Shown here: positions 1-13,298 of the stretch, one piece after another
How positions within the stretch are numbered: position 1 is the first letter of the stretch
Layout: each line of letters begins with the position of its first letter
Source: Scatophagus argus
Lineage: Eukaryota; Chordata; Actinopteri; Scatophagidae
DNA length: 64,000 nt
Reading direction: 5' to 3'
NCBI RefSeq assembly: GCF_020382885.2
Contig: NC_058504.1
Coordinates: 18,549,019-18,613,018, forward strand
Position numbers and translations under genes: made by a program
The notes under the pieces: model-generated
Databases searched by the model: none
The model's input: only the letters and a program-made list of their open reading frames with translations
What the model was told of the DNA's origin: nothing

Positions 1-1299
1 AGGAAAGCATCCTTCCCTTACAGCCTGTAACACAAAACCTGCTTTTTTGTTTTGTTATATTTTTAAGAATCTATAAGATTAACAGTCAGTGTCTCACCTC
101 TGTCGTCAAACCTGAAGCTGTGTCACGTCAAAAAGCAGAAGAGTGAAGTGTCAGCCAGCACACATGCCATCCCCTCTCTCCTCCCCCTCTAATACTATTC
201 ACTTTCTCTGTCCCACCCTCTCCTTTGTTCTTCGTCTTTTTATACTTTATCTCTTTTTCTGACTTATTTTGTATCCCATTTCTTTGATGTCTTTATTTTT
301 AACAAATGATATTTCCTGTTTTGCTTTCTTACAGTGCTCTCTGTATGTCTCTGGCTCTCCCCTGTCTCTATCCCTGCTGTGCTGTGGGTTTTAGCGCACT
401 AACGGTTTCCTGTGAACATGGAGGTGTGGTTTATAAGAATTTTTCACAGCTTAACGCCTGCTATTATGTCTACTTTTTTTGTTGTTTTTTTGTTGTTTAT
501 TTTATAAACTGCTGGACAGCTTCTGTCTGCTATGTGTGTCCTTTCAGTGACAGATGAATACATTATAATATGTAAGGACTGAGAATCAACTCTTGGTTTC
601 CTTCTCTCTCATACATATATACTATCATCATATATACATGATAGTTTCAGTTACTTATTAGTAGATCAAAAGTTTGATGCAGGCCACCAGTGACAAGATG
701 ACGTGGATACATTTTGATGAGTGAATTAGACAGATTTTCCTAAGGTGGGCTGCATACATCTGTCCAAACGTGGGAGTAGTGCAGGCTTAGGTTTAGCAGA
801 TTTAAGAGGAAGGGGGGTGGGGGTGCAACCCCAGAGTCTGGCTGTTACTGGTTTACAGAGCTGCTGCAACTGTTGCCAACTGCCTTCTCCACTTTGCATA
901 GTAAGAGGAAATACTGCAAAAATGAGCTGGCATCTGTTTCCATTTTCTGTTATTATGAAACCTCTTTATGAGCAAACCTTAGATGCAAAATATAAACATC
1001 ACACCACCCTATAAGATAAAAAAAGCGCAGGATTGCTTTTATTTACAGTGCAGTCACATGCATTTACATACAGCCTTGACAATCTGATAAAGCTTATTTA
1101 TTTTTGCTGAACAAGTTATATGTTACGTACATTAGGCAACTATTCACATTGATATTGTGTGCTCTCATTTCCCTTGTCATTTCAGTTGTGGAATATTTGT
1201 TCTAAAGCAGAGGTTTATAAAGGGGGCTGTGTGCCTCCCCTGGGGGACTCCAAACAGTTTCAGGGACCCAGTGAATGAAATTTTGAAAAATAGTATAGT
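1..1299. other. non-coding flank, nothing recognised
   Basis: No reading frame here looks like a protein, and there is no recognisable RNA gene. The sequence is AT-rich with pyrimidine-rich tracts around 170-300. It lies downstream of p2ry10, which is on the minus strand, so part of it could be 3' flanking sequence of that gene or its next neighbour. Confidence 0.5.
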
Positions 1300-1612
1300 C
1301 CAACTGGCTCCTCTCAATGCAAAGGAGCAGCAGCTCTACTCTGAGCGCCTCCTGGATGTCCAAGCTCCTCACCCTATCTGTAAGGCAGAGTCCAGCCACC
1401 CTGTGGAGAAAACTGATTTCAGCCGCTTGTATTGGCGATTTTGTTCTTTTGATCACTACCCACGGCTCGCGATCATATAGGTGAGAGTTGGAATGTAGAT
1501 TGACTGGAAAATCGAGAGCCTTGCCTTTTCAGCTCAGCTCTCTCTTCACCACGACAGACCAGTACACGCTGCCCTGAGCCAACTGTCAACCTCCCGCTCC
1601 ATTTTAGCCTCA
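1300..1612 (-). mobile_element. Rex3/RTE-like LINE fragment (C-terminal ORF part)
   Basis: On the minus strand the translation contains KRTKSPIQAAEISFLHRVAG and then ...RVELLLLCIERSQL. This matches, residue by residue, the C-terminal region of the second Rex3-like copy in this window (KRTRSQIQAAKISFLRRVAG at about 16.1 kb). The similarity continues upstream to about 1612 through the stretch preceding the tyrosine-rich SIYQSVYVPTLTYG motif of the other copy. It stops abruptly after IERSQL, so the 3' end is missing. The frame is broken and the copy is dead. Assignment to Rex3 rests on memory of teleost repeats; a non-LTR retrotransposon is the safer statement. Confidence 0.7.
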
Positions 1613-1897
1613 CTCATGAACAAGACCCCAAGATCAGCATAGGACAGACCTTTTGGATGTATTTGGTGTAAGTTGTATCAAACATCAGTGTTAGACTGTC
1701 TTGGCTTGATTGTTGAACATCTCTGAAATCAAATAACATAATCTCACACGATCTCACAGGCATCCAGGAAATGGGTGAAACTAACAAGACAAACTTTGTC
1801 TGAAAGGAAGCCCACAATGTCAGACTTTAAAATGCTTCTTCTTTGAAAAGTTCTAAAGCAATGTCCAACAGGAGCTTTCTCACAACACACATCAAGG

Positions 1898-3462
1898 TCA
1901 GTTTGTATCCTCATTGTCCAACACGTCTGAATAACAACACTCTCTGTCTGAGCAGCTACTCTCCATTCTCATCATTCTGGCCTGTGCAGGACGTTGGGTT
2001 GGTGAGCTGATCGGGGAGGAGAGGAGTGATGTGGTGAAGGAAGAGGTGCGCTTGGTGAGGTGCTGTCTGAACTCAGCTGTTAGAAAGTAATAAAGGACAG
2101 GGTTGAGGCAGCAGCTCATGCTTGCCAGGCACAGAGACACCGGGTGGAACTGATGCACAACCAGCTTTGTTGCACAATGGGACACAATGTCTTGCGACAC
2201 CATCAGGTAGAGCAGGAAGTTGACGTGGTAGGGGGCAAAGCAGAACAAGAAGAGGGCAGAGCAACTCAGCACCATCCGTAGAGCACGACGCTTCTCACCA
2301 TTTGTCTGCTGCTGATTACATTTTTCTGTCTGGCCAATGGAGGTGACAGACTGGAGTCGGTTGCGTGCTGAGGGGTCGAGAGTGGTCGAGTTTTGCTTAT
2401 CCTGGCTTTGGTAGAGGGACCGGGCGATGCGGATGGAGCTGTAACTGATGCAGATGAAAGGAATCACGAAGCCAAACAGCTCAGCAAAAGCCATCATGGT
2501 AACCGCTAGAGATATGGACAGACGACGCATGGGCAGGTCTTTAAAACAGGTAGGACTGGAACTGGAGTCTGACGTTGTGCCACTTGTAGATGACGTATGA
2601 AGCCTGGAGTAATCTAAGGGATTCTGGGTAGAAATGGCATCCAGATAAATGGATGTTGTGGTGGGAATGGGACCACTACCTTTGGTGGGACTGGTAGTGC
2701 TGCTTCGCATCAGAATGAAAGGCGAGCAGGCCAGGCCTACCGCCACCCACACTGTTAAACTGATCAGAAGATCATAGCGCCGCCTCCACCGGCGAGCAGA
2801 GAACGGGTCGAGCAGGAACACACACCTCTGCACACTGATGCATACCTAGAAACAGAAAAAAAGTGACATTAGTGCTATAGTTTACATTTAGATCCACGGG
2901 AAGTACATTTGTTGAGAGAAGTGAGGAAAGAGGAGTCACTGGTTAAGACTGGAATTACTTCCTGTTATTTCTAAAGTAATGTGTTGAAATTTGAGTAGCC
3001 TTTGAGTAGCTGTCTGCTTACCAGGAATACTATAGCGGCATACATGTTGAGATATTTCAGGTAGAAACAGAACAAGCAGATGCCTCGTCCGAAGGGCCAA
3101 TTGTGTGTGAAGTAGTAAAATATCCTGAGTGGCAGAGAGAGGATGTGGGCCAGGTCTGCTAATGTCAGGTTTATCATGAAGATCACCGCCTTTGTCTTCT
3201 TACTGTGGAACAACATCCAGAAGCATTAGCCATGTCTAGGACATGTTTGAGCCTTCATATCCATATGTTTGTATGTGTACCTAATATGTCTGCAGAGGAC
3301 CCAGAGAGCAGTGGCATTAAGCAGCAGCCCGGGGATGAAGAGCAGCAGGTAGAAGTAGGTGTACATCTTCTCCATGCGCTCGTCCCACTGGGTCAAATTG
3401 TGGCCACATTCTGAGGAGTTTGCCAAGGACTCCTCCAAACTTCCAGATGTATTCAGAGTCAT
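1898..3462 (-). CDS. p2ry10: P2Y receptor family member 10 (putative lysophosphatidylserine receptor), 3 coding exons
   Basis: Coding exons are 3462-3281, 3202-3022 and 2845-1898 with GT-AG introns of 78 and 176 bp; joined they give an intact 436-residue frame. Motifs seen: N-glycosylation sequons NTS, NSS and NLT in the N-terminus; TM1 with the GLLLNATALWVLCRHI stretch; SKKTKAVIFMINL into TM2 with LADLAH; WPFGRGICLFCFYLKYLNMY in TM3; QRC at 127-129 in place of DRY, as in mammalian P2RY10; CFAPYH in TM6; NPVLYY in TM7. The protein is close to human P2RY10 (about 339 aa) but longer, because the second extracellular loop (about 169-220) and third intracellular loop are expanded and Ser/Thr-, Gln-rich. 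It should be a plasma-membrane GPCR of leukocytes. A splice acceptor (CAG ending at 3490) sits just upstream of the ATG, so an untranslated exon is likely; AAG|GTAATG at about 5188 (minus) is a candidate donor. Human P2RY10 has an intronless coding region. Confidence 0.93.
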
Positions 3463-3489
3463 TTGAATTTACTCAGACACCCATAATAC

Positions 3490-6400
3490 CTGATAAAAAC
3501 ATAGAAAAATGAAAAGCATTAAACACTGCATCATACATTTCTAAAATAATTGAAAAAAGTATTTGATTTGAATTTTATTAGTGCCATTTTTACTGTAATA
3601 AGCCTCCATAAAAAGCTACTTGTATCTAACGGCCTTTCAACATTTCCGTAATGTTTTTATATCTGACAAGTTAGTGCTTAGGTTAACACTTGTTGATTGT
3701 CAGGTTGTGAAAAAATGTCTGGCTGCTGGTTGACAAAACAATCACACCTCACACTCCATTAGTAGATTTTCTGGGTTGTCATATAACACAGTCTATCAGC
3801 AGATGATGTCAGTTCTAATGGAATTGTATGATGCTCTGATTTCTATTTCCCTAATCATTTAAAGGACTTCCTGTCCATAATGAGCTGAAAATAGTTGAAA
3901 AGTTCCTTCTTGGCCTTGACACTTTTTAAAAAAAAAATTTTTTCTGCTTGCTCTGCATTTAATCAGGAAGACCCCTCAAATAGTGGACCACTTATCTCCA
4001 GGAAAAATGCTGCAGGGCATCTACACCATTCCCTATTTAACAACTTATTAAGATGTACAACTGCAGACTTGATGGTTTCTTTTGGAGGTCCTCATTACAG
4101 TGAGGAACAAAAAAAACATATAAATATTGCAGAAGTAATACAATGTAAGCAATCAGATTTTTTATGCTTTCTTGCCATTAAGTAGACAACTAGTCTATAG
4201 TTATTAAGGTTAATAAGGCAATAAAGGGGCAGTTAAGTTAAATGGTTAAATAAGTCTTGTATGCCAGTGAAGGATAAACAGCAGCCACGACACCTCAAAC
4301 CTTGTTCTTACTAGGGTGCTCAAATATTAAGTTAAATATCTTATAGAAAACAAGTTGTGTAAGTGTAATTCATAAATGCAACAGGAAACACGCAATGACA
4401 AAACGTGACAAAATTAATTTACTCAATTCTGGTTGCTAAATAGTTTCTTCTGAAAATACTGATAGAAAGGGTAATAAATCAGAGATGACTGCGTGTGTGT
4501 GCAAAGACAGGGGCAGGATATGTGTGTAAAGAGAGACAGAGGATTCACTCTTCTTATCACCAAAAGCATCGCCTTTCCTTTTGCCTTCAATATGAGACCG
4601 CACCCTTCCTCTGCTGGCCCCAGCGAGAGAAGCCTAAATCCAGTAACTGTCTTTTGCTAGAATTATAACCAGCTTTCTGCTATTGACTGTTGGAGCTATC
4701 AATCTGCCACAGTCAGCCAACGATGCCCTCACATCACCCGTGGCTTTAAGTTGTGCAACAGACTTGAAGGAAGTTATACGAAAGTCAACTTTTGTGGGAA
4801 CTTAAGAGGATACATTTTTGCATTTCCTCTGCATTGTGTAAAAAATGTTCTGAAACACATTTGAAGTTTTTCTCAAACTCTAGGTCCAATTTCAGTGTAA
4901 AACAACATTACTGATGACATTTCAGTTGCATATATAAATAAGCAGCAATGTAATTTAGAGACAAAAAAATTTAAGTCCTGTTTTAAATTTTACTCCTAAT
5001 TTGACTTAATGGTAATATGTACAAAGTGATAAATAGCGGTGTGACATTAAGCGCTAAGTGAAAGAGGATTAAATCACCAAGTCCTTATAATCAGGAAAAT
5101 ACCAAGCATGACTTTGGTCACAAAGACGAAACGCAGCAGTGTCACTACCTCACAGACATAACTCTTTAAAGCAAATCTTAATCATTACCTTGTGTTTGTC
5201 CCTCTATAAACAGCATGGTGAGGCGAGGTCAGAGCCAGGAGTTACCACCAGCACACACATGCTCCAGCAGCTTCACACTCCTCTGTAAACAGCAGGCTGA
5301 CACACTCTCCTGTTCGAGCTGCACAGTAGCAAGTGCAGTAAACAGCAAATTTCACTGCCGCGCTTCATCAGCAGAGAGAAAAAAAAATCCATGTGTGCGC
5401 ATATGAACAAGTCAGCATTAACCTACCAATGATGTGGTTTCTGTTTGAATGTGGACTTGCTTGAGGTGATGGCGCCTGGTGTGGGCTGTTCTCTTCTCTC
5501 TTAGGTATAGTGATGTGTGAAAGGAAGCTCTGCCCTCATGCATGTGTTTCGCATACCATGTGTGATTGGCAAAACAGCCAATGTAACATGCACACGGTAT
5601 TGCACATGCACACAGAGAGTGTCTAAAGAAAGTGACTGTACATCAGTCTTAGGTCACACATTGCTTTTCATACAGTTTGTATGTACACGTCTGCACTACC
5701 ATACTGTGTTGTGGAATAAATGTAGTCTGTATTTGCATCCTGCTTTGATGAGTGCTGTGATAAAAGTGTCTTTCCACTTCCCCAATCAGATGTTACACTT
5801 CCTTTTTTAAAAACCTTGGTACATGCTAGCATTCATTTTGTATGGTAGATTTATGTGTAGATGCGAGTAAGCTTTTCATATGTGTTATAGTCCTCTGGGT
5901 CTTCAAGTGCTGTAGTCGCATGTGACTTGGCGTCATTTCTGCTGACAATAGTAAGGAATAGCTGCATATTTGTAAGATAGTTATGGTTTCCATGGGCTTC
6001 TAAATGCAAAGCCGCAGTTCACCAAAAAGGCAGCTGTTTTATCCATCTTGATAGTTTCACAACCCCTGGCTATACACGAAGTCAAACCCTGAGAACGTGA
6101 CTTACTGACAAGTTACAAGGCTCTGCCAGGCACCTGCATGGCCCGTGTGAAACTTCCGGTGCAGTCACAATGCGGTTTCACCCTAACACCTATTGTTCAA
6201 AACAAAGACTGAGGACCAGTAAACATGTTTAATACGCAGAAACGCATGACAATTGATCATCAGTGGCATCTGCTGTTTTCACTAAAATGTGTGTTCTAAC
6301 TTATGACCACTAGGGGTCAGATAGGGCCAATACTCACAGCTCGCTGATCTACAGTCTGTCCACCTTTAAAGGAGAAGAGAGCATCCTCTGTTGCAATGTT

Positions 6401-8213
6401 TTGCTAATGACGCCATTTGAAGGATGAAGGCTGGTTCTTGCATATCTTTCTACAGTCCCACTCTCATTATTTGCTGATTTGCAGGACTTTTCTCCACTCT
6501 GGTATATTAGTCCTCCTCTATGCTACCCTTTAACCTGAAATCTTTGCGTCCGTCTACTGTTGTCTCTGTCTGCTGCTGGATACACCTGATCACATCAGTC
6601 ACACTGCCAGAGAGGCCTAATATGATTAATAGAGCTGTTCTCTCTATTCACACACACTTTGGGCATACTCCTGATGCAGGTATAGAGGCCTATTACATTC
6701 CAAGTACAAGTACAGCCACGAATCACTAACCATGCTTGAGTCTATGAATGAATGGATAAACAACTTGTACTGACATCTTGCATAACGTCCAAGACCCAAT
6801 GTTCTAAATTGGTTCCCCTCTCCAGCAAGAGTATGTAGTGCACATACGTACAGAAACATAAAGACAGCCCTGCTGCTGGTACTTACAGCAACCTAACAGC
6901 TTCCTGGACTTCGTTCTCTGAGCATTGATGTTTATTGTGTTTATAGGTTTTTTTGTCATTCATTCGATTAAAAATTGAATAAAAGCTCCCAAAGCTGGTT
7001 AGTTTGCAGACTCTCAGTTAGCAAGCTTCTTAGCTTGGTTGCTAATGGTAAAGTTCAAGTGTTTGCACCATTGACTCTTGCCTCACAAGTGTCTGATTTA
7101 TCTTGCTTGTTAGGATGAAAGTGATTTCACTGTGATTTAATAATTTGAAACGCTGGGATGACCAGGCCTTACGTCTCACTGGCTTCCTCCATGATAAATG
7201 TACTGATGGTATACTTGAGGCTATTTGAATAAAACTATTCATCAAATGTTCCCACAAATTCACAGCAAACTCAGTAAACTCCTCGATCTGCTGACTAATG
7301 TTGCTGTTTTGCATTTTGTACAGTTTAACACGATGGTCTGGGGTATTTAGTCAAAAGTGTTTGCTCGTAGTTTGTGTGTGTGTGTCCACATTGCTGTGTG
7401 CAAGAGACTTTGAGCAGATCTGCAGTCTAAGGCCAGATTAAGACAGAGAGAACTCATTCAGAAGCAAACAATGGACCATTGCTCCAGTCATAATAAGCAT
7501 TTGGCCTGTGACACGGCACACAGCCCTAGGTCCTCAACTGGATCCAAACAAGATCACACCGGCTATTCGCAGAAAACTTCCCCATTAGTTCAAACCTGCA
7601 GTCGTGCTGACAAAGTCCAGTTTGAATATGTTTGACTGAACTAGCAGACATGAGGTGAAGGACAGAAACAATAAATGCAGCCATGAAATGCAACTGAAAA
7701 CAGACATTTAATGGTCTCAAACTTCAACATGAGACACATTTAACTCATCAGGTCAGTGCGCTGCTGTGTCAAAATAACAGTGGGTCTCACCACACTAAAA
7801 AGTGTCACAAAATTAATGTCTACAATGATATGATGTACTGGCAAAGCTTTATAACAGTAAAAATTAAGGGCTCAGTGTGTTGCAAAAGTACTCAACAGCA
7901 TGTTTCAAAATGTTGACAGAAATCTCCATCTTATCCACAATCCAGTGCATTTACGAGTTTCTGTGTGTTAAGCCTGAGTGGTGATGTGTTCGGAGTCTCT
8001 TTTAGAGGTTTTGGGTGTCTCTGGGCATTAGTCTTGGTGTGGCTGGGTCTCTGGTCCCTGTAGTGTCTCACAATAAACACACACAGATACATTCCTCTGC
8101 TCTCCAGTGGTAGATTAATCCATAAAGACCAGGCCATACCTCAGGACTTACCTCAGGACTTAACTAATCTGCTGAGTTATGTGTTTGTCACTTCAGGACC
8201 AAACAGCTGATTG
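3490..8213. other. intergenic / p2ry10 upstream region
   Basis: No further gene was recognised. On the minus strand this region is 5' of p2ry10 and probably holds its untranslated exon and promoter. One candidate donor is at 5188, following an exon-like stretch at about 5189-5300. It is also 3' flank of lpar4. Short frames inside it lack family motifs. No GPR174 homologue, the usual mammalian neighbour of P2RY10, is visible here. Confidence 0.5.
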
Positions 8214-8214
8214 C

Positions 8215-8220
8215 TTTATT
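8215..8220 (-). terminator. polyadenylation signal of lpar4
   Basis: AATAAA on the minus strand, about 65 nt beyond the lpar4 stop codon. It is the first canonical signal downstream and would give a very short 3' untranslated region. Longer 3' ends cannot be excluded. Confidence 0.5.
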
Positions 8221-8284
8221 TTTCAAAATTCAGGGCTCCTGGTCAGCTCATCCTGTCCTTTACCTTCCTTTAGTTCTTGCTGTG

Positions 8285-9491
8285 TCAGAACTGACTTTCA
8301 GACATCTTTGAGTCTTTTCCATTGCTGGCCAGAGTGTGTGTGTCCCTGGGGAGAGTGTTTGCAGTGTCTTGGGTCTCAGTGTCACTGCGGGGGATACTCT
8401 CGGGCCGGGAGCCGGAGCCTTTGCCTCCCATGGTCAAGCTCTTCTGGAAGCTCTCTGAAGTGAAGTAGTAGACCACAGGGTCCAAGCAGCAGTTGAGGCT
8501 GGCCAGGCACAGAGTGATGGGGTAAAGAGTTCGGGCAAAGCGTTCCACAGCGCAGTTAGCCAGGGCCTGGGTCCGTACTAGGGCATACAGGAAGAGGATA
8601 GAGTTGTAAGGGACAAAGCAGATGATGAAGATGCCCAGATGAACCAAAATCATCCGTAGGACACGTCTCTTGCTGTCACATCCATGACCAACAGTCACCG
8701 GACGCCGCAGTGTCCGCAGTACAAGCGAAGAACATACCAAGTTGGCCAGGAGGGGGAGAAGGAAGCCCACAATCTATGAAATAAAAAGGAAACAGAACTT
8801 TGAAACATTTTGCTATTTTGGAACATCACTGCTATGGTAGCATAATAAGAAAAAGTGTATAAATGGTGTCAATGTTAACATGTGCAACTATAAGATCCTG
8901 CATCTCCTCGCTCACCTCAATGAAGATGGTGATTTTCGACAGGTAGGTCCTCCAGGTGCTCTTGGAGAAGCCCTCAAAGCATGTGGTGGCTCTGTTTGTG
9001 CTGTTAATGGTAGAGAAGAAAGTCACTGATATTCCTCCGCCAACAATGGTCAGCCACACCGTGGCACAAACCAGCGCTGCATTCCTGCGTGTGCGGATGG
9101 AGCGGGAGCGGAAAGGGTAGACTATCGCCAGGAAGCGGTCGACGCTGATGCAGGTGAGGAAGAGCATGCTCCCATAGATGTTGGTGATGAAGGCTGTTCC
9201 CGATACCTTACACAGTCCATCTCCAAATGGCCAATGGCGGTTAACATTGTAGAACACCTTGAATGGCAGTGTAAAAACAAATACTAAATCGGATAGCGCT
9301 AAATTAGTCATAAACATTGTGGTTTCGTTGCGCATCTTCATCCGGAAGCAGAATACAAAGAGTGCAGCACAGTTGGTAATGAGGCCTAAGACAAAGACCA
9401 CACTGTAAACCACGGAGTACAAGTTGTACTTGAAGGAGTCATCAATACCGCAGTCCTCCATTCCAGTCTCATTGAGCACCAGGCTAGCCAT
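8285..9491 (-). CDS. lpar4: lysophosphatidic acid receptor 4, 2 coding exons
   Basis: Coding exons 9491-8916 and 8773-8285 are joined across a 142-bp GT-AG intron to give 354 residues (human LPAR4 is about 370). The start codon has an optimal context (ACCATGG). Features: sequon NET near the N-terminus; [11 protein letters not shown]1 Asn40; LALSD in TM2 (Asp68); HWPFGDGLC with the conserved Cys94; [16 protein letters not shown] in TM3/ICL2 (DRF at 118-120); TCFEGFSK in the second extracellular loop; CFVPYN in TM6; DPVVYYF in TM7. These match mammalian LPAR4 almost without gaps. The product is a plasma-membrane GPCR for lysophosphatidic acid, known to couple to several G proteins. The intron falls at the start of TM5 (IFIE|IVGF), whereas the human coding region is intronless. 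A splice acceptor at 9701-9702 and a CpG-rich segment near 13.5 kb suggest an upstream untranslated exon. Confidence 0.96.
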
Positions 9492-9700
9492 GGTTACAGC
9501 TTAAACACGGAAGGGGGGGCTCCACAAAGTACGGGTACACCAAAGCTGTCAGGAAAGGGGCAGTCGCAGTGTGTATCTGGAGATCGGAGGTGTCAGCAGG
9601 AGATCCACTGGTCAAGTCCTCTCCAAGTCATGGTGGACATTCAGACAAAAATGGGAGCGGAGACAGTCAGGATGCACGCCTGCAGGGCTGGTCAGTCATC
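9492..9700 (-). other. lpar4: lpar4 5' untranslated part of the first coding exon
   Basis: On the minus strand a good acceptor (pyrimidine run then TCTCCACAG) ends at 9701, so the exon carrying the ATG probably begins at 9700. This leaves about 209 nt of untranslated leader in the exon. Inferred from splice consensus only. Confidence 0.55.
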
Positions 9701-10576
9701 CTGTGGAGAGAAAAGGAAAAGCACACGGTCACTTCCTCGCTATAAATGTTAGAGACCAAGGAGCAAAACAACTTCAGTTCTCCATAAGCTGAAGTATATT
9801 GTATTACCTGTTCGCCTTCAGTCTCTACACCAAGCACAGTTTCAGTAGAGAAAACATTCTGTGTATTTTGTGTTACACAGACAGGAGTTTTAAACACATG
9901 AATCTTGAACGTCCAACATGCAGAAGACCCTTTAAAGTCCGCTTCCAAGACATATTTTGCTTTTTGTTCCTATAGTTGATTGTCTGAGCTTCACTGTGAT
10001 TGATGTATGTGTTAAGTCTGACACTGTAATATGGTGTTCATATTCATCGCTGAAAATTTAACATTTCTCTGTCCACACTGAAAATATGATTTGTGTGATT
10101 TGTGACATGACCAATAGTTTAGAATCCTGGTCCAATATTCAGCATACACAAGTGTGATGTAGAAACCTGAAGCCTCCACTGCACAAACTCTGAGACTTTA
10201 CAGTACAGTGGAAGACATCTTGTGTCCAGCAGTTTAACTTGTGTGAATTAGGTGTCATTTGGTGGAGGGGATATTTAAATATTTTTGCAGGCAATTATGT
10301 TTCATTAAACCCCTGGATATAATTTTGAACTGTTTTTGGATCAGCATCAACACAGGTTGTAACAATTACACTCAATTAACAAAGATGTACGACTGTCACA
10401 TTATCTTTTATAACATTATTTAATGTGTCTTCACAGTGAAGCAAAATAAAAACAGTGTGCAATCTAAATCATTCACAGAGAAGGAAAAATATTTCAAATG
10501 CTTGAAAATCAACCATATAAGTTCTATATTTTTAGTGTTGGTAAAACATTAACCTTTAGACTATTTGCATGTTTGT

Positions 10577-10611
<35 letters not shown>

Positions 10612-12173
10612 GGAGTTTGTGTGTTATCTGTCCATATAAACTAAATGTCATGTAGTTCATACGAGGACATAAAGCACACTTCTCATACAGCTACGTTCAT
10701 TCATGAACCAGGCTAAAATCAAGCTACATCAAGTATGCACGGCGGAGCTCCAACTGCAGGAAGTAAATAAGTCAGCATGTTGCCTTGGTACAAAAGCAGG
10801 GCAAGGCTGCCCCCACCATCACAGAGCAGTGTTGCCAAGAAACACAATAGTGTTGTTGTCAAACAATGAACAAGCTAAATGATTTCACATTGACAATGAT
10901 TTTACTTCATTTACTAAAAGAAATATTTGTGAGATTTCTCAAAACGTGTCGGTTTGTAGAGCGCAATCTTATCTCTATCGCAGCATGCTCTGTGATGTAA
11001 ACCCCCTTGATATTATACATACTTAACATTTTTAGAGCAGTTATGGCCAAAGAGTTATTGCTTCCCTTCATAAAAATGTCAGTTTGTATGTTAGAGTGAC
11101 CAGTTCTTCAACACATCTGTACTTTTCCACACAGTTCCTTGTGCACACTGTATTTTACACCAGTTAGGTTGCAGATTAGAATTTCTATCGATTCTAGCAG
11201 TTGACAACATATTATCAAGCACCTATTTGCAGAATGTTTCTGATTTTATTATCTTATCTTTATTATCTAATCAAGCTAAGTACATAATTGCGCAGTGAAA
11301 ATTTTAAGCCTGCAAGGCCAAGTCAGAAGCCAAACAAATCAAACTACATTAAAGTGAACCACTGAACATTTAAATAAGCCAAACACAAAAGGAGAGGTGA
11401 TTTTCCGCTCCGACTTAACTCGTCAGCCTTAAAAGGGAGACTCCACCAATTTAACACACCAATTGCAGTCGTGGAGTAATACAAAGCATATGTTTCATGT
11501 GGCTTTAGAGAGAGTTCTCCTTAGTGGTGTCATCAGGGTTATCTCATGTTGGGACTAGAGACCACAAAATTTCCAAACAAAATCATTAAAATCTAAGGTG
11601 TGGAGTTTTTATTGTTTTTATTGACTGTTTATTATCCAGCTGCATTATGTGGGTTTTGGAGCTTGACCTACATTATGGACTGAGTCCTCGGGACATCTCG
11701 GCCTCTGCTGTATTGATTTCAGCTATTATCTTTCTTTACCAAAACCTCCCTCCCAAGTCCTCCAACTTTATGTGAGAGATATTCTAAATTACTACGGCAC
11801 CCAATTTAACAAGCTCAACTGGCTTATCTTGTGTTACACAACAGAGCTCAAGCAGCAGCAAGGTGGTCGGCCTTTGGCATCGCCTGTAAAAATCCTGAGT
11901 GTCTCTGGATAAGATTCATTCTGGATAATCTTGCAACACACACACACACACACACACACACAGTCACAAAGGCAATGCTGTGACTGTAAGCAGTCCATCA
12001 GTCCTGTCCGGTGCCAGCTGCAGTGTGACATCTTTACTGCGTTTTCACACGCCTCTCAGAAAGTCTCCTCCGGCGCTCACAATGCCCTCACTGTACCCAT
12101 CTGTGCCAAACACACACTTACACGTGCATACATAAGCAGGCAAATACTTAAAAGTGCCAGTCCTTGCACGCAT

Positions 12174-12207
<34 letters not shown>

Positions 12208-13298
12208 TGCACTGTGGCTTCATTCCAGGACCTCTGACAGTGTCGGATTCATATTCAGCTGATGTTGTTACTACAAGGAGCCCAGTCTATAGGACACTGC
12301 GTTTTTTGCTGCGATACCGTTTATGTTTAAACAAAAATATTCAGAACTGTATAGCAGGCACACACTTAAAGATGCGGATTTCTAGGAGTCCTGCCAAGTG
12401 TTTGTGTGTGTGTGTGTGTGTGTGTTTGTTCATGTAGAGGTCATGAACAGCTGCACAGTTAAAAGGTCTACCCCCGCAGGCAGTCGCGGCAGTGACAGAA
12501 ACAGGCCTCTGGGACCCGCTGATTTGAACAGATCGAGTTCAGGCTCAGCTCACATCCAGCTGTTCCTTTCTCTCACATGCAAGGAGGAAGAAGAAGACAG
12601 GGAGTTGAAGGTGGAGGCCAAACAGGCTTACAGTGGACATCTTCACCACATACAGCCAGGACAGTTGAGTGCTTTTAATCAGAAACTGTGTCTCAGTTCA
12701 AATCACACCCCACCAATACCAAAATGACATCCTCCAAATGCTACTTTTAGGTTTTAATGTAAAGTAATAATGAGCCGAAGCAATTGGTCGATTGACTGCT
12801 GATTACTCGTTTAAGTCATTTTAATTCAATGGCTTACTTTGTATTATACCATAGTAATTTGAATACTTGGGGTCTGGACTGTTGGCCAGTCAAAACAAGC
12901 ACTTGAAAAGATGTCACATTGGGAAAAGTTTTGTTATGAGTGTGGAGAAAATTAGTTAAGTGGCATTTCAAATCCACAACAAAATATTCAGCACCTACCA
13001 AAAGAAGATGTCAGTTTTTTATAGGTGCTAATTAAACTGCATATCAATCAACCCATATTAGCTGAGGCCATATCATTTGTGTGGTAAATTGCATTAGCCT
13101 GTATTGAAAGGTGTTATTTGTATCTTAAACTACAACAGTTCAAAGTTGCGTGAATTTATATTAAAGTACAAAAGTTGTGACCAACTCAGCCTGTTCTTTC
13201 TGTCGTGTGGATTGCAACTACTCAAACGTTTTCCCCAACTGAAGACAAAAACATGTTTTTGACTGCATAAAATGTTATTGTCTGAGGACAAAACTTAC
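9701..13298 (-). other. probable lpar4 first intron
   Basis: Between the acceptor at 9701 and the GTAAGT donor at 13298-13293 (minus strand) there is no recognisable gene. The interval holds several dinucleotide repeats (GT at 10579-10608, AC at 11936-11962, CA at 12175-12205, GT at 12402-12424). Frames running through these repeats are artefacts. Confidence 0.45.

Noticed and set aside
11931..12437. 168-codon frame
   Set aside because: Largely Thr-His and Cys-Val repeats produced by CA/GT microsatellites.
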